The notes below the pieces were generated by a model. That model searched no databases. It was not told the DNA's origin and was given only the letters and a program-made list of their open reading frames with translations. From Gemmatimonadaceae bacterium (GTDB lineage Bacteria; Gemmatimonadota; Gemmatimonadetes; Gemmatimonadales; Gemmatimonadaceae): DNA of 9,952 nt. Location: assembly GCA_019689955.1 (NCBI GenBank), contig JADGGM010000052.1, positions 1 through 9,952 on the forward strand. The letters are read 5' to 3'. Shown here piece after piece: positions 1 to 6,316 of the stretch; position 1 is the first letter of the stretch; every line of letters begins with the position of its first letter. The position numbers and the translations under genes are program-made.

Positions 1-1411
1 TGCCGGTGACGGCGGCGGCGGCGGCGGTGAGGGGGCTGGCGAGGAGGGTGCGCCCGCCGGCGCCCTGCCGCCCCTCGAAGTTGCGGTTGCTCGTGGAGAC
101 GGCGAGCTGTCCGGCGGCGAGCTGGTCGCCGTTCATGGCGATGCACATGGAGCACCCGGCCTCGCGCCACTCGGCCCCGGCTTCGCGGAAAACGTGGTCC
201 AACCGTTCGGCCTCGGCCGCGCGCTTCACCTGCTGCGAGCCCGGCACCACGAGGACGCGCACCCCGTCCGCGACGCGGCGGCCGCGCAGGATCGCGGCCG
301 CGGCGCGGAGGTCGGAGAGGCGCGCGTTGGTGCAGCTCCCGATGAAGACGACGTCGACCGGCGTCCCCACGATCGGGCGCCCGGGAGTGAGCCCCATGTA
401 GCGGAGCGCCTTGGCCACGCTGTCGCGCTCCGTACGATCGGTGAAGCGCTCGGGCTCGGGCACAGCCTCGGTGATCGGGATCCCCATCCCGGGGTTCGTG
501 CCGTAGGTGATCATCGGCGCGAGCGACGTCGCGTCGATCGTGATCTGGCGATCGAAGCGGGCGCCGTCATCGCTGCGCAGCGCGCGCCAGTCGCGCACGG
601 CGGCCTCCCAGGCGTCACCGCGCGGCGCGTACGGGCGGCCGGCGAGGTACTCGATCGTCGTGTCGTCGGGGGCGATCATCCCGGCGCGCGCGCCGGCCTC
701 GATCGACATGTTGCAGACCGTCATGCGCTCCTCCATCGAGAGCGCGCGCACGGCCGGACCCGTGTACTCGATCACGTGCCCCGTGCCGCCCCCCACGCCG
801 ATCTTGGCGATGACGGCGAGGATGAGGTCCTTCGCCGTCACGCCGGGGCGCAAGCGCCCGTCGACGCGGACTTCCATGGTCCTGGGCCTGGTCTGCAGGA
901 GGCACTGCGTGGCCAGCACGTGCGCGACCTGCGAGGTGCCGATCCCGAAGGCGAGCGCGCCGAAGGCGCCGTGCGTGCTCGTGTGGCTGTCGCCGCAGAC
1001 GATGGTCATCCCCGGCTGCGTGAGCCCGAGCTCCGGGCCGATCACGTGCACGATCCCCTGCTCCACGTCGCCCAGGGCGAAGAGCGGGATGCCGAACTCC
1101 GCGCAGTTGCGCGCGAGCTGCTCGAGCTGCGCGCGCGCCTGGCCGTCGAGCACCGGAAGGTCGGCGAGCCGCGCCGCGGAGCGCGGGCGCGGGGTGGTGG
1201 GGGTGGAGTGATCCATGGTCGCGACGGTGCTCGCGGGGCGGCGCACGCGGAGCCCGCGCGCGCGCAGCTCGGTGAACGCCTGCGCGGAGGTGACTTCGTG
1301 CACGAGGTGCAGGTCGACGTACAGCACCGCGGGGGTCGATGCCGTCTCCGGGCGCACGACGTGGGCGCTCCACACCTTGTCGAAGAGCGTCGTGGGTGGC
1401 GTGGCGCTCAT
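1..1411 (-). CDS. leuC: 3-isopropylmalate dehydratase large subunit (LeuC), C-terminal end cut by window edge
   Basis: LeuC forms the 2-isopropylmalate isomerase with LeuD and converts 2-isopropylmalate to 3-isopropylmalate, the second leucine-specific step, in the cytoplasm using a 4Fe-4S cluster. I translated it by hand from the ATG at 1411. The first residues are [19 protein letters not shown], followed by the aconitase-family stretches [17 protein letters not shown], [20 protein letters not shown] and [14 protein letters not shown]. The three cluster cysteines are C360 (in GSCTN), C420 and C423 (in GCSMC), and the NRNFEGRQG motif is present. About 470 codons lie in the window, ending in the Ala-rich AAAAAVTG segment near the C-terminus of known LeuC proteins, so roughly ten residues are missing. 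The ATG overlaps the leuA stop (ATGA), and a GGAGG at 1419-1423 lies 7 bases upstream. Overlap and order show co-transcription with leuA; leuD is expected just beyond the window. Confidence 0.97.
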   Translation of the reverse strand, partial: MSATPPTTLFDKVWSAHVVRPETASTPAVLYVDLHLVHEVTSAQAFTELRARGLRVRRPASTVATMDHSTPTTPRPRSAARLADLPVLDGQARAQLEQLARNCAEFGIPLFALGDVEQGIVHVIGPELGLTQPGMTIVCGDSHTSTHGAFGALAFGIGTSQVAHVLATQCLLQTRPRTMEVRVDGRLRPGVTAKDLILAVIAKIGVGGGTGHVIEYTGPAVRALSMEERMTVCNMSIEAGARAGMIAPDDTTIEYLAGRPYAPRGDAWEAAVRDWRALRSDDGARFDRQITIDATSLAPMITYGTNPGMGIPITEAVPEPERFTDRTERDSVAKALRYMGLTPGRPIVGTPVDVVFIGSCTNARLSDLRAAAAILRGRRVADGVRVLVVPGSQQVKRAAEAERLDHVFREAGAEWREAGCSMCIAMNGDQLAAGQLAVSTSNRNFEGRQGAGGRTLLASPLTAAAAAVTG

Positions 1412-3015
1412 ACGGCCGCCTCCGCGGTGGGGGCCGTCGTGGTGGCGAGGACGTTCCCGTGGCTCGCGCGCGCCTCGAGGAGGCGGTTGAGCGCGGCCAC
1501 GTAGGCCTGCCCGGAAGCGGTGATGACGTCGGTGTGCACGCCGTGCCCGCGGAAGGCGCGCCCGGTGTGATAGTCGGTCACGCGCACGGTGACCTGCCCG
1601 GCGGCGTTGATCCCTTCGGTGACGCTGTGCACGGTGAACTCGCTCAGCTCCCCGAGCTCGCCGGTGACGGTGTTCACGGCCTTGCACACGGCGTCCACCG
1701 GCCCGGTGCCGGTGGCAGAGGCGATGCGCGCCTCGCCGTCGGGGCCGCGGAGGGCAACGGTGGCGGTGGGGATGGCGTGTGTGCCGCACGCGACCTGCAC
1801 CTGGGCGAGCTCCCAGCGCGCCGAGGGCTGGTCGATCTCGCCGGAGACGAGCGCCACGAGGTCGCGCTCGTCGATGACCTTCTTGCGGTCGGCGAGCTCC
1901 TTGAAGCGGGTGAAGACGGCGTGGAACTGCTCGTCGTCGAGCTCGTACCCGAGGTCGGCGAGGCGCTTGCGCACGGCGCGGCGGCCGGAGTGCTTGCCGA
2001 GGACGAGCGCGGAGCCGTCGATGCCGACGGACTCGGGGGTCATGATCTCGTAGGTCGCGCGGTGCTTGAGCACGCCGTCCTGATGAATCCCGGCCTCGTG
2101 CGCGAACGCGTTGGCGCCGACGATGGCTTTGTTGGGGGGCATGTACACGCCGGTGCACGCGGAGACGAGGCGCGAGGTGCGCGCGAGCTCGCGCGTGTCG
2201 ATCCCGGTGTGGACGCCGAAGTACGCGGCGCGGGTGTGGAGCGCCATCACGACTTCCTCGAGCGAGGCGTTGCCCGCGCGCTCGCCGATCCCGTTCACGG
2301 TGCACTCGACCTGCCGCGCGCCGGCGCGCACGCCGGCGAGGGAGTTGGCGACGGCGAGGCCGAGGTCGTCGTGGCAGTGCGTGGAGACGACGATCCCGGG
2401 GGTCTGCGCGGCGAGCGCGCAGATGCGCTCGATGAGCGCGCCGTATTCCGCAGGCGTGACGTAGCCGACGGTGTCAGGGATGTTGAGCGTCGTCGCGCCG
2501 GCCTCGATGGCGACGCGCAACACGTCGCACAGGAAGTCAGGGTCCGACCGCCCGGCGTCCTCGGGGGAGAACTCCACGTCGTCGACGAAGGTGCGCGCGG
2601 TGGCGACGGCGGCGGCGACGCGCTCGAGCACGGCGCTCCGCGTCATGCGCAGCTTGTGCTCGAGGTGCACGTCGGAGGTGGCGAGGAAGGTGTGGATGCG
2701 CTTGCGCACGGCGGGTTCGATGGCTCGCGCGCAGGTCTCGATGTCGGACGTGGTGGCGCGGGCGAGGCCGCAGATCACGGGGCCGTCCGCCGTGCCGACC
2801 TGCTCGGCGATGGCGCGCACGGCCTCCGTCTCCCCGGGAGACGAGGCGGGGAAGCCGGCCTCGATGATGTCCACGCGCAGGCGCGCGAGCTGCCGCGCGA
2901 CGTCGAGCTTCTCGATGAGCGTCATCGTGCACCCGGGCGCTTGCTCGCCATCACGAAGCGTGGTGTCGAAGATGCGCACGCGGGGGGCGGGAGCCACAGC
3001 GGTGGTCGTGTCCAT
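1408..3015 (-). CDS. leuA: 2-isopropylmalate synthase (LeuA)
   Basis: LeuA condenses acetyl-CoA with 2-oxoisovalerate to give 2-isopropylmalate, the committed and feedback-controlled step of leucine synthesis. The protein is 535 residues, about the usual length of the long bacterial form. It starts [20 protein letters not shown]. The HMGL-like TIM barrel has the [10 protein letters not shown] motif at 16-25, with R21 and D22 the expected catalytic and metal residues, the H213-C-H215 metal ligands in STHCHDDLG, and the NGIGERAGN loop. The linker and C-terminal regulatory domain (about 390-535) contain the Gly/Ala-rich [13 protein letters not shown] segment and a final [13 protein letters not shown] helix, as in the leucine-binding dimer domain, so leucine inhibition is expected. 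The ATG at 3015 is chosen because homology begins about 13 residues later and GGAG sits about 7 bases upstream. It overlaps leuC by 4 bases and lies downstream of a leucine attenuator, giving both transcriptional and allosteric control. Confidence 0.97.
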   Translation of the reverse strand: MDTTTAVAPAPRVRIFDTTLRDGEQAPGCTMTLIEKLDVARQLARLRVDIIEAGFPASSPGETEAVRAIAEQVGTADGPVICGLARATTSDIETCARAIEPAVRKRIHTFLATSDVHLEHKLRMTRSAVLERVAAAVATARTFVDDVEFSPEDAGRSDPDFLCDVLRVAIEAGATTLNIPDTVGYVTPAEYGALIERICALAAQTPGIVVSTHCHDDLGLAVANSLAGVRAGARQVECTVNGIGERAGNASLEEVVMALHTRAAYFGVHTGIDTRELARTSRLVSACTGVYMPPNKAIVGANAFAHEAGIHQDGVLKHRATYEIMTPESVGIDGSALVLGKHSGRRAVRKRLADLGYELDDEQFHAVFTRFKELADRKKVIDERDLVALVSGEIDQPSARWELAQVQVACGTHAIPTATVALRGPDGEARIASATGTGPVDAVCKAVNTVTGELGELSEFTVHSVTEGINAAGQVTVRVTDYHTGRAFRGHGVHTDVITASGQAYVAALNRLLEARASHGNVLATTTAPTAEAAV

Positions 3016-3206
3016 CAGGCGGCTCCGTCGGCCTGCGAGACGGCGGTGTCCGAGGCGGGAAGCCGCGAGGTCACGTCGTGCCGGTGCGCGGTGTCGGTCC
3101 CGGACGATGGGCCGGGGTGGGAAGTGGACGCGTCGGTACGCTGGCCCATCCGCGGGTGGCGGGGGCGCGGCTGGAGGTGAGCCGCGAAGTCTGGTGGAAG
3201 GATCAT
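3015..3206 (-). CDS. possible 63-codon ORF coupled to leuA (doubtful)
   Basis: An open frame starting at the ATG at 3206 ([15 protein letters not shown]...) runs 63 codons and stops with a TGA that shares its A with the leuA ATG (TGATG). That arrangement is typical of translational coupling. The predicted peptide is rich in Pro, Arg, Ser and Thr, has no recognisable domain, and may be chance in GC-rich DNA. In-frame upstream starts exist up to 3332, inside the terminator hairpin. If translated, it would matter more as a ribosome-loading device for leuA than as a protein. leuA has its own GGAG, so coupling is not required. Confidence 0.2.
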   Translation of the reverse strand: MILPPDFAAHLQPRPRHPRMGQRTDASTSHPGPSSGTDTAHRHDVTSRLPASDTAVSQADGAA

Positions 3207-3300
3207 GGTAGAGCCCACGACGGTGAGGAGTGACGCGCCGTCCCGCCGAGCTCCGCGTGCTACGCGCCGAGCGTCTTCTCCCGCCGGCACCGGGAGGGCC
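3016..3300 (-). other. untranslated leader between attenuator terminator and leuA
   Basis: These 285 bases separate the attenuator T-run from leuA. Apart from the doubtful 63-codon ORF, the only structure I see is a short inverted repeat, CTCCCG (3278-3283) and CGGGAG (3291-3296), immediately after the terminator in the transcript. Its CCCTCCC side could also compete for the GGGAGG arm of the terminator. There is no second obvious promoter, no riboswitch or T-box I can recognise, and no conserved coding signal. Confidence 0.5.
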
Positions 3301-3306
3301 CACAAC

Positions 3307-3342
3307 AAAAAGGCTCCTCCCATCGGTGCCATGGGAGGAGCC
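3307..3342 (-). terminator. intrinsic terminator of the leu attenuator
   Basis: In the leftward transcript, GGCTCCTCCCAT (3342-3331) is followed by a 7-base loop, the exact complement ATGGGAGGAGCC (3323-3312), then TTTTT (3311-3307) and GTTG. A perfect 12-bp GC-rich stem with a T-run is a canonical Rho-independent terminator. It points towards leuA, lies 22 bases past the stop of a leucine-rich leader ORF and about 290 bases before leuA, so it is an attenuator and not an end-of-operon terminator. It may also end transcripts from the glycosyltransferase gene immediately upstream. On the plus strand the run of A precedes the hairpin, so it is not a plus-strand terminator. Confidence 0.93.
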
Positions 3343-3385
3343 GCTGGTCACGTCAGCGCCGCGTTACTCGGCCCTGCCTCCCATG
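3330..3385 (-). promoter_or_regulatory. antiterminator pairing of the leu attenuator
   Basis: In the leftward transcript CATGGGAGG (3385-3377), which forms leader codons 24-27 (R-M-G-G), is the exact complement of CCTCCCATG (3338-3330), which is most of the 5' arm of the terminator plus two loop bases. The 9-bp helix and the terminator are mutually exclusive. Inferred mechanism: a ribosome stalled on the Leu codons leaves CATGGGAGG free to form the antiterminator, so transcription reaches leuA. A ribosome that finishes the peptide covers it, and the terminator forms. Confidence 0.75.
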
Positions 3386-3456
3386 CGCGAAATCCCCCGG
3401 CCACGAAGCGCGAGGCCGAGGGTGCTGGTAAGGAGGAGGACGTCCGTGCGGCGCAT
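3364..3456 (-). CDS. leuL: leucine-rich leader peptide of the leu operon attenuator
   Basis: A 30-codon ORF beginning MRRTDVLLLTSTLGLAL, ending SRMGGRAE, with stop TAA at 3366-3364. Leucine occupies positions 7, 8, 9, 13, 15 and 17, six of eleven residues, coded CTC four times and CTT twice. Such a cluster directly before a terminator and leuA is the hallmark of a ribosome-mediated attenuator, in which scarcity of charged tRNA-Leu stalls the ribosome at codons 7-17. There is no Shine-Dalgarno sequence, but the predicted transcription start falls on the A of the ATG, so it is probably translated as a leaderless message. The symbol is given by analogy with the enterobacterial leu leader. The sequence itself need not be homologous. 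The peptide probably has no function beyond being translated. Confidence 0.85.
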   Translation of the reverse strand: MRRTDVLLLTSTLGLALRGRGISRMGGRAE

Positions 3457-3491
3457 ACGAGCAAAGGTACACCGCGTCCGGAGGGCGTCAA
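3456..3491 (-). promoter_or_regulatory. promoter of the leu operon
   Basis: Reading leftwards: TTGACG at 3491-3486 (5 of 6 matches to the -35 consensus), a 16-base spacer, and TACCTT at 3469-3464 as a weak -10. The A of the leader ATG at 3456 is the eighth base past the -10 hexamer, within the normal range for a transcription start. The mRNA would therefore begin at or next to the start codon. The promoter lies only 5 bases beyond the stop codon of the upstream glycosyltransferase gene. Confidence 0.65.
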
Positions 3492-3496
3492 GTGCC

Positions 3497-4687
3497 CTAC
3501 CGCCGCGCATGCTCCTCGCCGATGGCGCGAATGTCGCGGGTCACGCGGTCCCAGTTGTAGTACGTTTCCGCGGCGTTGCGTCCGCCGGCACCGAGCCGGC
3601 GCGCGAGCTCGGGATCGCGCAGGAGACGGCGCACAGCGCTCGCGACGGCCGCCGGGGACTCGGCGTCGACGAGGAGCCCGGTCACGCCATCGGTGACGGC
3701 TTCAGGGACGCCGCCGCTCCGCCCCGCGATCACGGGGATGCCGCACGCCGAGGCTTCGACGAAGGAGATGCCGAACCCCTCGATGTGCACGTCGACGTTG
3801 CGCGATGGGCCCACGTACATCGCGGCCGCGTTGTAGAGCGCGGGGAGATCGGCGTCGGGGACGTTCTCGAGGAAGCGCACGCGGTGCGCGATGCCCAGCT
3901 CGGCCGCGAGCGCGTGGAGCGTGTCGCGGTAGGAGCCCGAGCCCACGATCGCGTAGCGCAGCTCCGGCGCCTCGCCGGCGAGCGCGGCGAGGGCGCGCAG
4001 CGTGACGTCCTGCCCCTTGTGCGCGATGAGGCGCGCCACGGTCACCATCCACGTCCCACCGTCGAGGCCGTACTTCGCGCGGACCGCGGCGGTGTCGAGC
4101 CCCGGGCGGAATTGCGCGATGTCGGCGCCGAGGAGGACCGTGCGCACGTCGAGCCGCGCGCGGTCGCAGCCGATTTCCTCGAGGATGTCGAGCGCGAGGG
4201 CGCGCGTCCACGCGCTGTTCGTCACCAGGACCGCGGCCGAGCCGAGGAGCGAGCGCGCGGTGCGCCGCTTGTAGACCCCTTTCCACGTGCGGACGTTGCG
4301 GCGGAGCTGGAGCAGGTCGGTACCGTGCAGGATCACCCCGTACGGGACGCCGAGGCGCGTCGCGGCGTATCGCGCCGCGTACGCGGGCGGCTTCACGTTC
4401 CCGCACCACATGAACGACGCGCCCACCTCCGCCGCGAGCGCGCGCGTGCGGCGCGACCAGGCAATGAGCCCGGGGATCGTGCGCAGCCGCTCGCGCGGCA
4501 TCGCCAGCCGGTCGACGCGGTTCGGGAACGTCCCGTCCACGGCGGCCGCCGCGGCGACATCGGGGTCCGGACCCGTGGAGACCACGAGCGTGCCCTGCGG
4601 GTAGCGGCGCGCCAGCTCTTCCATCCAGCGCGAGATCCCGCCCGCCATCGGGGGGAAGTTGTAGGCGAGGAGGAGGTGCGGAGCCAT
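3497..4687 (-). CDS. glycosyltransferase family 4 (GT-B fold)
   Basis: A 396-residue retaining GT4 enzyme that transfers a sugar, probably from a nucleotide donor, to an unidentified acceptor such as a lipid-linked glycan or polysaccharide. The N-terminal Rossmann half starts MAPHLLLAYNFPPMAGGISR, where the Gly-rich loop near 16-18 is typical, and includes HGTDLLQL. The C-terminal half has VTVARLIAHKGQD with R219 and K224, the usual donor-phosphate ligands. It also has the EX7E motif E303-GFGISFV-E311, followed by the ACGIPVIAGRSGGVPEAV signature. There is no signal peptide or membrane segment; peripheral membrane association is possible. The ATG at 4687 is chosen because homology starts at residue 3; no clear Shine-Dalgarno is seen. 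It is close to PimB-like mannosyltransferases in general layout, but substrate cannot be read from the sequence. It follows the NRAMP gene by 97 bases and is not obviously related to the leu operon. Confidence 0.9.
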   Translation of the reverse strand: MAPHLLLAYNFPPMAGGISRWMEELARRYPQGTLVVSTGPDPDVAAAAAVDGTFPNRVDRLAMPRERLRTIPGLIAWSRRTRALAAEVGASFMWCGNVKPPAYAARYAATRLGVPYGVILHGTDLLQLRRNVRTWKGVYKRRTARSLLGSAAVLVTNSAWTRALALDILEEIGCDRARLDVRTVLLGADIAQFRPGLDTAAVRAKYGLDGGTWMVTVARLIAHKGQDVTLRALAALAGEAPELRYAIVGSGSYRDTLHALAAELGIAHRVRFLENVPDADLPALYNAAAMYVGPSRNVDVHIEGFGISFVEASACGIPVIAGRSGGVPEAVTDGVTGLLVDAESPAAVASAVRRLLRDPELARRLGAGGRNAAETYYNWDRVTRDIRAIGEEHARR

Positions 4688-4733
4688 GGCAGGGCGTGAA
4701 GGGAGGGCGCGGGCGGTAGACGTCGCCCGCGGA

Positions 4734-4739
4734 ATTCTA
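4734..4739 (-). promoter_or_regulatory. possible -10 element of the glycosyltransferase gene
   Basis: TAGAAT on the minus strand (5 of 6 matches to TATAAT) lies 46 bases before the glycosyltransferase ATG, in an otherwise very GC-rich gap. I see no convincing -35 at 16-18 bases upstream, so this is tentative. It suggests the gene can be transcribed separately from the NRAMP gene. Confidence 0.3.
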
Positions 4740-4782
4740 GCGGCACCGCGCAGCGGCGAGAAGTGGAGCCGCGGGGCCGCGG

Positions 4783-6030
4783 TCAGCGGGCGAGCGCGGG
4801 GATCTGCGTGACGAGCGTCCACACGCCCAGCACGGCCATGCTCAGGGCGACGACGATGCCGGCGGCGGCGAGCCACCACGGGTGCCGGTACGTGCCCACG
4901 ATCGCGCGCCGGTGCGCGGCCACGAGCATCACGCCGAGCGAGATCGGGAGAATGAGCCCGTTGAGCGCGCCCACGAGCACGAGCACCTTCACCGGGCGCC
5001 CGACGGCGAGGAACACGGCGGTCGACACGACGGTGAACGCGATCACCACCCACGTCCACCGCCGGTCGAGCCACGCGCCGAGGCTGCGGAGGAAGGAGAC
5101 CGAGGTGTACGCGGAGCCGACGACCGAGGTGATCGAGGCGGACCACATGACGAGGCCGAACACGCGGTAGCCCACCGCCCCCGTGGCGAGGCGGAACACG
5201 GCCGCGGGCGGGTTCCCCGGGTCGAGCACGAGCCCCTGCGCGACCACGCCGAGCGCGGCGAGGAAGAGCACGACGCGCATGAGCGACGCCACGCCGATCG
5301 CGGTGCCCGCGGAGCGGAGGACGTGCCCCGTGGCCTCGGGGCCGCGCACGCCGGCGTCGAGGAGGCGGTGCGCGCCGGCGAAGGTGATGTACCCGCCCAC
5401 GGTTCCCCCAACCAGCGTGACGATCGCGAGCACGTCGACGTGCGTGGGGGCGATGGTGCGTAGCGCGGCGTCGCCCACGGGCGGGTGCGACGCGATCGCG
5501 ACATATGTCGTGAGCCCGATCATCACGAAGCCCAGCGCGAGCGCGAAGCGGTCCATCGCGCGCCCGGCCTCCTTCACGACGAAGACCCCGACGGCGATCG
5601 CGGCGCTGATCGCGGCGCCCGTGGCCACGGGGGTGCCGAACATGACATTCACGCCGAGCCCCGCGCCGGCGACGTTGCCGACGTTGAACGCGAGCCCGCC
5701 GAGCGCGACGAGGGCGGCGAGGAAGTGGCCGAGCCCCGGGAGCACGGCGTTCGCGATGTCCTGCGCGCGCCGCCCGCTCACGGTGATCACGGGCCAGATG
5801 TTGAGCTGCGCGCCGAGGTCGAAGAGGATCGACGTGAGGATCGCGAAGCCGAGGTTGGCGCCGAGCTGCGCGGTGAACACGGCGGTCTGCGTGAGGAACC
5901 CGGGCCCGATCGCCGAGGTGGCCATGAGGAACGCGGCGCCGAGGAGCGCGCTGCGGAGCCCGACGCTGCGCGGGCGCGGTGGCGACGACGGAGGGCGGTC
6001 GGGGGTGACGTGAGCGATGGGAGAGGACAC
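4783..6030 (-). CDS. NRAMP-superfamily membrane transporter, divergent YcsG-like type
   Basis: An integral membrane protein of 415 residues with about eleven hydrophobic segments, the NRAMP layout (LeuT fold). After a 26-residue Pro/Ser/Arg-rich N-terminus, the first helix reads LGAAFLMATSAIGPGFLTQTA. The GPG at 42-44 occupies the position where metal-transporting NRAMPs have DPGN. The sixth-helix region, VGGYITFAGAHRLLDAG (H221), lacks the Met-Pro-His motif. Loss of both sets of metal ligands argues against ordinary Mn/Fe transport. From memory, Bacillus YcsG, encoded beside 5-oxoprolinase genes, has the same IGPGFLTQTA signature; no such genes are visible here. The start is taken as GTG at 6030 (V-S-S-P-I-A), since no ATG precedes the first helix. 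The frame stays open far upstream, but that is antisense to the stress gene. The gene is divergent from the stress cluster. Substrate is unknown; a proton- or sodium-coupled carrier is plausible. Confidence 0.8.
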   Translation of the reverse strand: MSSPIAHVTPDRPPSSPPRPRSVGLRSALLGAAFLMATSAIGPGFLTQTAVFTAQLGANLGFAILTSILFDLGAQLNIWPVITVSGRRAQDIANAVLPGLGHFLAALVALGGLAFNVGNVAGAGLGVNVMFGTPVATGAAISAAIAVGVFVVKEAGRAMDRFALALGFVMIGLTTYVAIASHPPVGDAALRTIAPTHVDVLAIVTLVGGTVGGYITFAGAHRLLDAGVRGPEATGHVLRSAGTAIGVASLMRVVLFLAALGVVAQGLVLDPGNPPAAVFRLATGAVGYRVFGLVMWSASITSVVGSAYTSVSFLRSLGAWLDRRWTWVVIAFTVVSTAVFLAVGRPVKVLVLVGALNGLILPISLGVMLVAAHRRAIVGTYRHPWWLAAAGIVVALSMAVLGVWTLVTQIPALAR

Positions 6031-6054
6031 GGCCGCGACGGTTGAGGGCGAGTG

Positions 6055-6060
6055 ACTATA
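6055..6060 (-). promoter_or_regulatory. possible -10 element of the NRAMP-like gene
   Basis: TATAGT on the minus strand (5 of 6 matches to TATAAT) lies 24 bases before the proposed GTG start. The sequence 16-18 bases further upstream (TGGTGC region) is a poor -35. The rest of the divergent intergenic region on this side, about 6061-6200, shows no gene or clear repeat. Confidence 0.35.
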
Positions 6061-6205
6061 CCGCCCGGCGCACGCATGCACCACCGCCGTCGTGAAACTG
6101 ACGATGCGATGCGCCTCGCTCCGGCGCGCCGGGCTCGGCCGATCCGCCTGGCGCGCGCGACCGGGGCACGCCCCATGCCCGGCATTGCCTGACGCCGCAC
6201 TGGGC

Positions 6206-6251
6206 CTCGCCCGACAGACGCTGGCCGCTTCCAAACCGATCTTACGGCCCA
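6206..6251 (+). promoter_or_regulatory. candidate promoter of the universal stress gene, shared with the phosphoribosyltransferase gene
   Basis: CTCGCCCGACAGAC (6206-6219) is followed after 19 bases by ATCTT (6239-6243) and then ACGGCCCA. The same elements with identical spacing precede the next gene at 7700-7743. Read as a sigma-70-like promoter, CAGACG (6215-6220) and GATCTT (6238-6243) are 17 bases apart, giving a start near 6250 and a 5' untranslated region of about 66 bases. The hexamers are weak, so an activator binding the conserved upstream block, or another sigma factor, is likely. Confidence 0.5.
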
Positions 6252-6252
6252 G

Positions 6253-6274
6253 GGAACGTTCGGTGCAACGTTCC
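6253..6274. repeat. inverted repeat at the predicted 5' end of the stress-gene mRNA
   Basis: GGAACGTT (6253-6260), a 6-base spacer, and its exact complement AACGTTCC (6267-6274). It starts a few bases after the predicted transcription start, so it could be a repressor operator or a 5' hairpin that stabilises the message. A second pair of arms, CGCTGGCC (6219-6226) and GGCCAGCG (6277-6284), encloses it. The outer left arm lies within the promoter and would not be transcribed. Confidence 0.6.
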
Positions 6275-6316
6275 GTGGCCAGCGGATCCCGGTTCCACCG
6301 CTCCCGTGAGGTTGTC

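Noticed and set aside
2..30. GGC/GCC trinucleotide run near the window start as a repeat locus
   Set aside because: It is the Ala-codon run encoding the conserved AAAAAVTG end of LeuC.
1339..3180. Long plus-strand open frame (613 codons) opposite leuA
   Set aside because: It is antisense to an unmistakable leuA, its translation is low-complexity Gly/Ala/Val/Asp/Arg, and it arises from high GC3 on the opposite strand.
3301..3342. Riboswitch or T-box reading of the leu leader
   Set aside because: No T-box sequence or specifier arrangement was recognised, and the Leu-rich ORF with an exact antiterminator match explains the structure better.
3016..3351. Upstream extension of leuA to a start at 3351
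   Set aside because: The extension would cross the terminator hairpin and add 112 Arg/Pro-rich residues without homology; the GGAG and family alignment support ATG 3015.
3230..4699. Long plus-strand open frame (489 codons) opposite the glycosyltransferase
   Set aside because: Arg/Ala/Val-rich antisense shadow without domains; the minus strand holds a full GT4 protein.
4769..4782. CCGCGG-GG-CCGCGG hairpin right after the NRAMP-like stop as a terminator
   Set aside because: Short, made of a self-complementary hexamer common in GC-rich DNA, and without a T-run in either direction.
6253..6278. GGAAC as an ECF sigma -35 element before the stress gene
   Set aside because: The expected -10 (GTC-like) at 16-17 bases is not convincing, and GGAAC is already explained as an arm of a perfect inverted repeat.
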